From: Pictodentalium vernedei
Taxonomy: Eukaryota; Mollusca; Scaphopoda; Dentaliida; Dentaliidae
Reading direction: 5' to 3'
Assembly: GCA_031216915.1 (NCBI GenBank)
Contig: CM062292.1
Span: 3,344,457 to 3,408,456 of the forward strand
DNA: 64,000 bases
Shown: one piece after another, positions 31,396-39,765 of the stretch
Numbering within the stretch: position 1 is the first letter of the stretch
Layout of the letters: every line of letters begins with the position of its first letter
The notes under the pieces: model-generated
The model's input: the letters and a program-made list of their open reading frames with translations, nothing else
Told to the model about the DNA's origin: nothing
The model's database searches: none
Program-made: the position numbers and the translations under genes

Positions 31396-31782
31396 TAGGG
31401 GGCGCGGTGGCGTTGCGGTAACCGGTTCTCGTCAGATCATCGAAGTTAGGCAACGTCGAGCCCGGTTAGTCCTTGGATGGGTGGCCGTCTGAACTATCGA
31501 TTCGGACTCCCGCGTTGTGTCCTTGGGAAAAAACACTTCACCCCGATTTTCCACATGGGGGCACCGTGACGCCGTGTACTAAGGCGTACTGCACGTCGAT
31601 GGTGCCTGTGCTGAAGTGCGGAGTTACGATGTTGGGGATCTGGCAGCTGCTCGTCGTTGCTCAGTGGTTCTCTCCGGGTACTCCGGCTTCCTCCACCCGT
31701 AAAACTGTCACCGGCACAATATGACCTTGGCTTTTAATGTGTCGTTAAACCCCAATAAACAAATAAATAAATCAATCAATCA
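31396..31782 (+). mobile_element. 5S-headed SINE, complete with target duplication
   Basis: Head: GGTTCTCGTCAGATCATCGAAGTTAGGCAACG..., CCCGGTTAGTCCTTGGATGG and GTGGCCGTCTGAA align with the 3' half of 5S rRNA and its internal promoter. The body follows, with GTACTAAGGCGTACTGCACG, TGCTCAGTGGTTCTCTCCGG and TCCGGCTTCCTCCACC, then GTGTCGTTAAACCCC and an (AAAT/AATC)n tail. Flanks TAAATACCAGG and TAAATATCAGG (31385-31395, 31783-31793) are an 11-bp target duplication with one change. This is a SINE3-type element. Confidence 0.92.
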
Positions 31783-31793
31783 ATAAATATCAG

Positions 31794-32628
31794 GGAAAGC
31801 TTCATATTTTATTTCAATTCTCCAAGTCCTTCGATACCGCGTCTTGCTGTGATTGACGTTCTCCGTGTATCTTCAATACAATAAACTAACAACCCTTTTA
31901 AGTTTTTCTATTGTAAATGGTGATTAATGACGCTTAAATGCGTTATTCCTTTCAGTAATCAATTCGTAATATAGTTCATAAACATTTACAATAACAGAGT
32001 TTGCCCATTAGTTTATGAGTCTATCGGATTGTAATTGCACGTGCGGGGGACCTTTTACATTAAATTGAATTATCATTCATATCACGCCGTCAAAGTATTT
32101 ACAAATGTTTAAATGAGAAAGGATAAAGAGGCGCAGTTCATGACAGAGATCTTGAACTGTGGTAGGTTTGTTTCCGCTTAAAAACAGTGCAGTTGACCCC
32201 TTCATGCAACCGAATGACTTACATGCACAGTCTACCAAAGACAAAGTTTGTCAAAGTTTAATCCATTCCGTTACGCCCGCTGAACCTAATTTTCCTGATT
32301 GTGTTCGAAGAATAACACTGAACGGTTTCGATGAAAGCAAATTGGTTGCGCATAGTAACGCATCACAGCGGAGGGTGATGGTGGGATGGGGCCAATTCTA
32401 GTGTACTTATTATCGACCGAAAACGGCGTCATATCAGCCGTGTTTGAAGTAATGGGTGCAAGCTTGATACTGGACAGTCTGGCGAAGAATATCCTATTTA
32501 CTAATTAATAAATTATTAGTTGCTTGATTTTATATCAGGCCTAATGTCAGTCCGAGGTAAAAATTTACCATTCTGAACTACTCACCTCCACTAACACCCG
32601 CATCTATTATTTGTTAATATTAGTTTAA
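31794..32628. other. Unassigned stretch
   Basis: No gene. An open frame at 32159-32401 has no domain or splice context. Confidence 0.4.
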
Positions 32629-33216
32629 ATAGAGAGTAAACTCAAAACTGGACCGGTTACGTGAAATAATTCATGAGAGGTGAGGGACGTTGTGCAAACA
32701 CGAGTGCGCTCGAGTGTTTTACAATATAGTCCTTCGCCTCGAATGAATTATTTCACGTAACCAGTCCAGTCAAGCGATTACTCTGTTTATTACTTTTCAT
32801 TATTAACGATAATTATATTATTTAACCCTTTACCTAACGTAACGGCCAGCGCTATTCTCAAAACTCGCCAATTAATTTTCACTATTTTTTTCATTTTTTT
32901 TTTGTCTCTAAAACATAGGTTATGACCCCTCCTTGGAACGAGCTCGACGAGCTCGTTCCAATGAGGGTGTCATAACCTATATTTGTGAGACAAAAAATGA
33001 AAATAATAGTTATTCAAGAATTTGTTTTGTAAGTATCGTCTGCTTTTCATGTTAGGTAAAGGGTTAAAAAACAAAAAAATTATTGAAGTCCCCATTACTC
33101 CCACGGCAAAGCGTCTTCGTTTGCGCGCAATTGTTGATTGCATAATTCACTTGTTAGGTTATCTTTTATAATCAAACCGATAAACTCCAGTAAAGCACAC
33201 TTTGGAAAGTAATAAA
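32629..33216 (-). mobile_element. Composite repeat R, copy C (inverted)
   Basis: The complement of copies A and B: left side ATAGAGAGTAAAC with the terminal palindrome, then AAGCGATTACTCTG, TTTATTACTTTTCATTATTA, the MITE in TTAA, and at the right the core ending GGAAAGTAATAAAA. The site occupied by the Tc1-type MITE in copy A is unfilled here. Confidence 0.8.
32826..33063. mobile_element. piggyBac-like MITE, subfamily I, in composite repeat C
   Basis: TTAA at 32822-32825 and 33064-33067; ends CCCTTTACCTAACGTAACGG and GTTAGGTAAAGGG. The central palindrome is intact. Sits at the same place within R as the MITEs of copies A and B. Confidence 0.9.
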
Positions 33217-33830
33217 ACTTGATATTAGCTTTATTCGAAATACAAATGGACACAGAACGAAGCGTACACAATTTCGTTGGCAAGATAAATGTATCACGGA
33301 ACTAAATATTTTCCCATAGGCGACCATTATAACGTTCAGGCCTCAAAATATATGATCGCATCACTTTAATTTTGGCAATCAAACATCTCTGTCAGGTATA
33401 GCCCTTCAGACAACTTTTTCTGATCCGAAAACAGGGGGGGGGGGGGGGGTCATGCAACAAATAAGAGAGAAAAACTGACACAAAGGGAAGTACTGGTCAC
33501 GTGCACATATTTTTCAGGGAATTCCCTACAAAAACACACAAAAAGTAAATTGTATTTTTTACGTCCAATAGTCATCATCAAATCATCCTCTTTTTTATCA
33601 GGAATATTCAGCAATAATGCAAGATGTCAGTAGAATGTTTCAAATGTTTATTGAAACAAAATATTTTCCCAAGGCTGTTTATTTTTAGAGATTGCATCAT
33701 TTCCGAGTGCAACATTTTAAGTCGGTCAACTCTAATTTCAATATTTAGTTCCGCGATACCAAATACGAATACGGTTGTGGAGGCGTCTCTTTTACAAAAT
33801 GTATGTTGTAGATATTAGCCATCTTGCACA
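33217..33830. other. Unassigned stretch with a G-run
   Basis: No gene. It includes a run of about seventeen G at about 33434-33450. Open frames are short. Confidence 0.4.
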
Positions 33831-33926
33831 TTCTTAAATGAATTGGGTTTAAAATTAACCCAAAACATCTCGGTTGTGTGAATATGAACCCAACTGGTAG
33901 ATTGATAACCAAACAGATTTTAGAGT
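33831..33926. mobile_element. Small inverted-repeat MITE, family F, copy 2
   Basis: Contains AATTGGGTTTAAAATTAACC and ends AACAGATTTTAGAGT as in the 12548-12670 copy. The middle (CTCGGTTGTGTGAATATGAA) is different in length and sequence. Confidence 0.55.
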
Positions 33927-34431
33927 GCAGAGACGCCCGTTCCAAACATTAGATCAACGCAATTCAAGATTAAAACAGATGATTTCAGCGTACGAAGAGA
34001 CGCATGCAAACCTCGTGGCTGAAGTTCGTTCTTGTTTGACCGTTTCTGTGACCATTTTATCCACATTTCGCCGAAGGCAGGATCTTGTACAATGAGTTTG
34101 CGACTCGTAGGTTGTCTAGGTAATCTGGCATAGTTTACATAGCGCCAAAGGAACCCAGTTAATGATGTGCGAAACAAAATATGGCTTTCCATACTTTATT
34201 TGTTACGTGTGTGTTTAGTCTGAGATCCTAACTAAACATAAAAAACGACCTCGGGCGTGCTTGTCCAATACGTTATGCATATAACCCATAATCCACACAT
34301 AATCCACAGTAACTACTGTCACCGGTAAGACATAATCAATAATAGTTTTATTAAGATTGTGCTTCAAATACATGCATTTTATCTTACAATCAACAAGTAT
34401 TTTGTCTGTATTAACTCCGCAACTGTCGTTT
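33927..34431. other. Unassigned stretch
   Basis: A 90-codon minus-strand frame at 33920-34192 has no identifiable domain or splice signal. Nothing else recognised. Confidence 0.35.
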
Positions 34432-34473
34432 ATCCGACCCCCTGATACAGATGTTTGTATTAGGGGGTCGGAT
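34432..34473. repeat. Short hairpin
   Basis: ATCCGACCCCCTGATACA and its complement TGTATTAGGGGGTCGGAT with a six-base loop; one mismatch. Confidence 0.8.
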
Positions 34474-34597
34474 ACAAGCACGTTCCTTTCGCGTGAGTTC
34501 CATTTTTTTTTTCTTTTTGTTCATCCGTACGAATAAATAGTTCGTTATATATTCGTCTACATTCTTGACTTATCCCCAATATATTGTAAGATAAAAT

Positions 34598-34745
34598 GAT
34601 TATTACCATTATGTGGATGTACAAAATATGTATCCGAGTCTCGCTCCGGGTTCTAAGGGTAGATCACGACTCGTCGTGATCTGCCCTTAGAACCCGGAGC
34701 GAGACTCGGATACATATTTTGTATATCCACATAATGGTAATAATC
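34598..34745. repeat. Long near-perfect hairpin, about 70-bp arms
   Basis: From ATTATTACCATTATGTGGAT through CGAGTCTCGCTCCGGGTTCT and AGATCACGAC, then complement back to ATCCACATAATGGTAATAAT. The loop is only a few bases around TCG. Arms differ at about two positions, so the hairpin is recent or corrected. Confidence 0.9.
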
Positions 34746-34991
34746 TCTATATATAACCTCATTTGGAATGGGCGCGTTGAGGTCGTCATACATTATGATT
34801 TTAAATCAGAAATTAAAAACCTTAGTTATTGTAGAAAGTGTGTTTGCATGTGTTCGACCCTATTCGTGTTACGTATAGGGTGTAGGGACAAATTTTATAA
34901 TACGAAGACAGATGTTACGGTTTTAAAATTCGCGGCACCCACCATGTTCAATTCATATTCAACTAACATACAGCTGTTGTATTCTCTAGTG

Positions 34992-35492
34992 CATTGCAAA
35001 AAAAAATAGTTTCCCTTTAGAACCCAAACTGGTTCTAATCTTGTCCCTGAGATGGAACTAGTTCTGTTTAAACAGTATTTATTTCAAAGCAAATAAATTT
35101 ATAAAGATTAACATTAAATATTAACATAATTAAACATAAATTGAGGGGGTTTCAGCCGTAAGTTTAGAGCTTATACGAGGTTGTCTCAAATCACTATTAA
35201 GCAAAAGGAGATATGAACAGTTGGCATATCGAATCAGTTTTGGTTCTGTATAGAACCAATATACCAGGTATTTATATTCGCTTTGTTTCAAAATGTTTGG
35301 CGACTGCGTTGAATAAGCTCCAAGTTTACTGCTGCATCTACTTCAGGTCATGTATTGTTCTGTTAAAACTGAATGCTAATCTTGGGAAATTTATTTGATT
35401 TGAAATAAATACTTTTTAAACTAAACTGGTTCCATCTCAGGGACAAGATAGAGCCAGTTTTCGTTTTAAAAAGAACCTTTATTTTTTGCAGT
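34992..35492. mobile_element. Inverted-repeat element K, about 500 bp, non-coding
   Basis: Ends CATTGCAAAAAAAAATAG and, in complement, CACTGCAAAAAATAAAGG. The arms are about 100 bp and include CTTGTCCCTGAGATGGAAC, AGTATTTATTTCAAA and matching complements. A fragment of the arm recurs at about 776-812. No transposase; the superfamily is unknown. Confidence 0.72.
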
Positions 35493-36039
35493 GTGTGGTT
35501 CATATCGGCCGTAAACCATGTCGGCATTTCATTGATATAACTGGACCTGCAGCGGTAAACGTACAACACTTTGGATAGTGGATATTCGGAAGGAAGGCAT
35601 TTGCATTATTCTGTTGTTAGTGGAACAAAGATGAAAATTTACTCTTACAGATCCATTACAACAAACAGAGAAATAGGAAACACAATTACAGGCTATGTAC
35701 TTGGCTTCCGCAGCTCTGTTGAGATCACTTGGAAATATAAATATTAACAGAGAGGTCTGTGTAAACAGCACACACTTGATAAAAATAAACTTCTTGATGA
35801 AAATAGATCTTAATGTGTCTCGAGTGAGTCAATAGTGTGTGACGTATCTTCTGTTCTGATGATGTAGTCACCGATATTAAGGACCGCGACGTTACCTTAA
35901 GGCGTTCGTTTGTTTTTGGTGACCGTGTGGATGTAAATTTGCTCATAGAACCAGAATTATCGAGTAATTAAACGTTGACTTTTACAGGAAAACTTTAATA
36001 AATTTTGATGCAAAGCTTCTATTAATTGTTACTCAGTTG
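35493..36039. other. Unassigned stretch
   Basis: No gene; overlapping minus-strand open frames are chance. Confidence 0.4.
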
Positions 36040-36043
36040 TACT

Positions 36044-37327
36044 GTGCTAAATATGGTACATACCGTGCCAGTGAATTACATATATGGCGAGAAAGAAACT
36101 TGAGTCCAATATGGTACATGCCGTGCCAGTGAATTACATACAGTTAAAACTAGAAGTTCTGTCATGAAATGCGCACAAATAGCACGTTGATATGCGCATT
36201 AATGTACGCGTTATGGCCTAAGTAAAGCTATCAAATTCTGTACATATGGCCTGTGCTCAAGCAATGTTTCAGCCAATGGATCTCCGGGTAACCCGGAGGT
36301 CCATAGGCAGAAACATTGCATGTGTTTGCTATGAGTAACCAAGAGAACCTGCCGTGCTTTGGATGCCATTCGATATGGCAATCGCGCGCAATTCCAACGC
36401 GCAATTAAGCCTAGATAAGCGCACTATTCGTGTCAGGACTTCTAGTTTTAACTGTATGGTACATACCGTGCCAGTGAATTCATGTATGGCGAGAAAGAGA
36501 CTTGAGTCCAATATGTTACATACCGTGCCAGTGAATTACATATGGTACATACCGTGCCAGTGAATTACATATATGGCGAGAAAGAAACGTGAGTCCAATA
36601 TGGTACATACCGTGCCAGTGAATTACATATATGGCGAGAAAGAAACGTGAGTCCAATATGGTACATACCGTGCCAGTGAATTACATATATGGCGAGAAAG
36701 AAACTTGAGTCCAATATGGTACATACCGTGCCAGTGAATTACATGTATGGCGAGAAAGAAACGTGAGTCCAATATGGTACATACCGTGCCAGCGAATTAC
36801 ATATATGGCGAGAAAGAAACTTGAGTCCAATATGGTACATACCGTGCCAGTGAATTACATATATGGCGAGAAAGAAACGTAAGTCCAATATGGTACATAC
36901 CGTGCCAGTGAATTACATATATGGCGAGAAAGAAACTTGAGTCCAATATGGTACATACCGTGCCAGTGAATTACATATGGTACATACCGTGCCAGTGAAT
37001 TACATGTATGGCGAGAAAGAAACGTGAGTCCAATATGGTACATACCGTGCCAGTGAATTACATATATGGCGAGAAAGAAACTTGAGTCCAATATGGTACA
37101 TACCGTGCCAGTGAATTACATATGGTACATACCGTGCCAGTGAATTACATGTATGGCGAGAAAGAAACGTGAGTCCAATATGGTACATACCGTGCCAGTG
37201 AATTACATATATGGCGAGAAAGAAACTTGAGTCCAATATGGTACATACCGTGCCAGTGAATTACATATGGTACATACCGTGCCAGTGAATTACATATAAG
37301 GCGAGAAAGAAACGTGAGTCCAATATG
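36044..37327 (-). repeat. 58-bp tandem array with 145-bp higher-order unit
   Basis: Unit of about 58 bp containing GGTACATACCGTGCCAGTG, AATTACATATATGG, GCGAGAAAGAAAC and GAGTCCAAT. Some units are only the first 29 bp. Toward the right the pattern 58+58+29 (145 bp) recurs. The array is split by a Tc1-type MITE (36141-36454). Open frames on the minus strand are by-products. Confidence 0.94.
36141..36454. mobile_element. Tc1/mariner-type MITE, family A, copy 2 (314 bp)
   Basis: Same length and ends as copy 1, in the opposite orientation. TA at 36139-36140 and 36455-36456. The tandem units beside it supply the empty site (AATTACATATGGTAC), so insertion and TA duplication can be read directly. 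Insertion postdates the array. Confidence 0.93.
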
Positions 37328-37365
37328 GAATTTTGTGACACCAATGTTTTGTGTATTAAATTACA

Positions 37366-37700
37366 TCACTAATAATACTAACACTTCGGTTGGTCGCAGA
37401 TTTTGTCACAGTTCCCAGGTGAGAAGGCATTGATTAACCCTGTGCTCCCAAACACCTTCCTATTCTGCGCCTCGTATCCCAAAACTGCACACGGAAAGCA
37501 ACGGTTTGGTGATACCATGTACGCAAGAACCCTTTATAATTTCTCCGATACGCATAACTTCTTTCCCCGTGTCACCGAATAACCAAATTTCCTTCATTCT
37601 CCCGTCTCACTTCCCCATTATACTCTCAGTGAATCTTTTTCTGTCAGACTGATATTTTGGACGTTCATTACACCTAAGTTACACATTTGGCACCCCTTTT
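37366..37700 (-). pseudogene. LINE 3' fragment, same family as 4489-7663
   Basis: Begins with AATAATACTAACACTTCGGT, matching the (TTA)n tail and 3' end of the minus-strand LINE, then CAGGTGAGAAGGCATTGATT and the C-terminal coding part to ACACATTTGGCACCCC (complement of the CxxC knuckle codons). It is diverged and broken and lacks the RT. Confidence 0.78.
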
Positions 37701-37949
37701 CTTTGTCTTTACCAAATTTCCAGCGATTTATCAAAGCCCCAGCGACGCGTCTTCAACTTAAACAGCAGTGTCATTTTGTTCAAGCCGCTCCCCTATTTGC
37801 GAACTGGATGGACGCAATAATTTCTTTTTCTTGTTTTGTCTTGCCTGAATGTGTTATATTTGTATGCGTTATAGTCATCAACAACAGTGGTGGTATACTC
37901 GATCGTGATTCGATCGCGACACATTTACACTTGAAATCACCGAACTTAA

Positions 37950-38191
37950 CCCTTTACCCAACGCAGACGATATCAAAATTTATTATTTTAAATATCATTT
38001 TTAAAAGATTTTCAAAAAAATTCAAGAAAACCATATCATGTGACCTCCTCGTTGGAACGAGCTCGACGAGCTCGTTCCAACGAGGGGTCACATGATATGG
38101 TTTTCTTGAATTTTTTTGAAAAATAATATTTTTTCAACTGCTGAATTTGCATATTACGCGGGCAGATGCGGGCGATTCGTTGGGTAAAGGG
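37950..38191. mobile_element. piggyBac-like MITE, subfamily II
   Basis: TTAA at 37946-37949 and 38192-38195; ends CCCTTTACCCAACGCAGACG and TTCGTTGGGTAAAGGG. The central palindrome GGAACGAGCTCGACGAGCTC is complete. Its right TTAA directly abuts the PAN-like exon. Confidence 0.9.
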
Positions 38192-38195
38192 TTAA

Positions 38196-38430
38196 AGTGA
38201 AAGAAGCATCATTTAAGTCGTGCAAAGGAGGGAAAATAATCTCAGCACCGTTGTGTAAAAGGGGAGCTTCTTCTAAAATCCAATGTGCTGCAATCTGCCA
38301 ACGCAAAGATAATTGCAACTCGGCAAACTATGTTCGAGACTTGAATATCTGTGAGCTTTTTACGGACATTTTAACAGAAGAACAATGTAATACATTAGCG
38401 TATGATGCTGGGACCACCTTAGTGTTTGAG
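38196..38430 (+). CDS. PAN/apple-like exon, cut at its 5' side by a MITE
   Basis: Open peptide EASFKSCKGGKIISAPLCKR, QCAAICQRKDNCNSANYVRD, LNICELFTDILTEEQCNTLA, YDAGTTLVFE followed by a donor-like GAG|GTTAGT (GT at 38431). The cysteines (CKGG, PLCK, QCAAIC, DNCNSANY, ICEL, QCNT) fit a PAN/apple-type module, probably extracellular. It is homologous to the 31117-31368 exon on the other strand. The usual acceptor is not seen because a MITE ends at 38195, immediately upstream, so the exon may be orphaned or the MITE may lie at the intron edge. No other exon recognised. Confidence 0.6.
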
Positions 38431-38471
38431 GTTAGTATGAGATGTATTTGGTTCAAACGTTGCAGTTTGTA

Positions 38472-38895
38472 AATTTGTTTAACTGGTGGAGGGTTAGATT
38501 ATTTGGGGTAGTATGAATTTATTGTTCAAAATTTGTTTATATGAAATTATTGGAGGGTGCCCCATGCACACATAATTTGCAATAAAATAAATTTACATAA
38601 GCAAAATATTTTTTGTGTTTGAATGAATATAAAACATGAGCAAGAAAAGTGTTGGCTTTTGCGCCCGAACCCTAATTTGAATCGGAAAGACTTTGTAGTA
38701 TTTTTGACGTGATGTTATTTAGTTTGTAAGGGTGTTTGGGCGTAAGGGTGTTTACTTTGTTACAATTAATGGGCAAGTGCCCATAGGCACTCTTCCATTA
38801 TTTGTAACAAGGCAAAGACAAGTGTAGAAGATTTGATGGACAAAAATAATCAAACATTCTACCCATTAAGCGTTAATAGTGTAACAACAGTTTAT
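38472..38895. other. Unassigned stretch, possible intron
   Basis: AT-rich sequence following the exon donor. It contains TTGTTACAAATAATGG-like inverted matter near 38757-38813 (GTTACAATTAATGGGCAAGTGC). No gene. Confidence 0.35.
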
Positions 38896-38899
38896 TTAA

Positions 38900-39140
38900 C
38901 CCTTTCCCCAATGCAGACGATATCAAAATTTATTATTTTAAATATCATTCTTTCAAATTTTTCAAAAAAAATCAATAAAACCATATCATGTGACCCCTCG
39001 TTGGAACGAGCTCGATCAGCTCGTTCCAACAAGGGGTCACATGATATGGTTTTGTTGAAATTTTTTGAAAAATAATATTTTTTCAACTGCTGAATTTGCA
39101 TATTACGCGGGCGGATGCGGCCGATTCGTTGGGTAAAGGG
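38900..39140. mobile_element. piggyBac-like MITE, subfamily II
   Basis: Left TTAA at 38896-38899 with CCCTTTCCCCAATGCAG; right end GTTGGGTAAAGGG followed by TAAA instead of TTAA. The central palindrome tip is GGAACGAGCTCGATCAGCTC. It abuts the family E MITE. Confidence 0.86.
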
Positions 39141-39352
39141 TAAAGAGGCCTAGGAACATGATACGTCATAATTTCATAAAGGAAAATGGGTGCTACGTGC
39201 ACGTGTTGTGTATACCAATCAATATTTCAACGTGCCACCTCAAGGCTAGACGTTGAAAATGTTACTTGGTGTACCCTCCAGATAATGAATATGGACCTGT
39301 TACAATTATTTCCATTGAACTGGCATGGATTATACCACTAGTGTTGAAAGGG
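39141..39352. mobile_element. TTAA-type MITE, family E, copy 2
   Basis: AACATGATACGTCATAATTT, GACGTTGAAAATG and ATAATGAATATGGACC match copy 1 at 10511. Right end GTGTTGAAAGGG then TTAA (39353-39356). The left end is merged with the neighbouring MITE, so one inserted in or next to the other. Confidence 0.65.
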
Positions 39353-39554
39353 TTAAGCAAAAGTCGTGTTCAAGCATTGGGTTTACACGATTATCTTAAC
39401 TTCTTATCTTTGTCATTTCGAGTGTCTAATATACTATTCCAAAAAAATGTAGGAGGTATTTGATAAAAGTGAGATACATAAAGAAATATAGTTATATTTC
39501 CATCAAAAAGACAGTTGATGCAATGCACCCTGACATCTGGTGAAAGAGTTAAGG

Positions 39555-39651
39555 CGATAGTTGGGGTGTCTGACAAGCATACATTCTACGCACTGAGCTG
39601 TAGAATACATGGACGGTCAGTCAGAAAATTTACCACATTCAGTCCAACACC
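39555..39651 (-). mobile_element. Tc1/mariner 3' untranslated segment (left copy)
   Basis: Sequence downstream of the transposase stop on the minus strand (TGTGGTAAATTTTCTGACTG, GTCCATGTATTCTACAG, TCAGACACCCCAACTATCG). The same segment recurs at 56121-56230 on the other side of the satellite. Confidence 0.8.
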
Positions 39652-39765
39652 TCAATACCTTGTAAATCCTTCTCGGTTCGCGAGACAAGCGCGGATCCAA
39701 CGTGGCATACTCCTCACCAAACGTCCAATATCAGCTTGACTGATTTTATTCCATTCTTCCTGTAG
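39652..39765 (-). pseudogene. Tc1/mariner transposase C-terminus, continuous with the satellite
   Basis: On the minus strand the first satellite monomer reads LQEEWNKIS and continues in frame through QADIGRLVRSMPRWIRAC, LANREGFTRY and a stop: 37 residues. This corresponds to the conserved end of Tc1-type transposases, where a tryptophan-rich LQEEW-type helix precedes (I/V)...SMPRR...TRY. There is no break within this piece. The catalytic DDE part that should precede it is replaced by tandem copies of the LQEEWNKI segment. It is thus the anchor of the 16-kb satellite. Confidence 0.93.

Noticed and set aside
31400-31500. A functional 5S rRNA gene
   Set aside because: Only the 3' part of 5S is matched, with many changes, and it is fused to a SINE body with tail and target duplication.
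36855-37236. Minus-strand open frames with IHWHGMYHIG-type repeats
   Set aside because: Shadows of the 58-bp tandem array; they repeat at 145 bp with the array.
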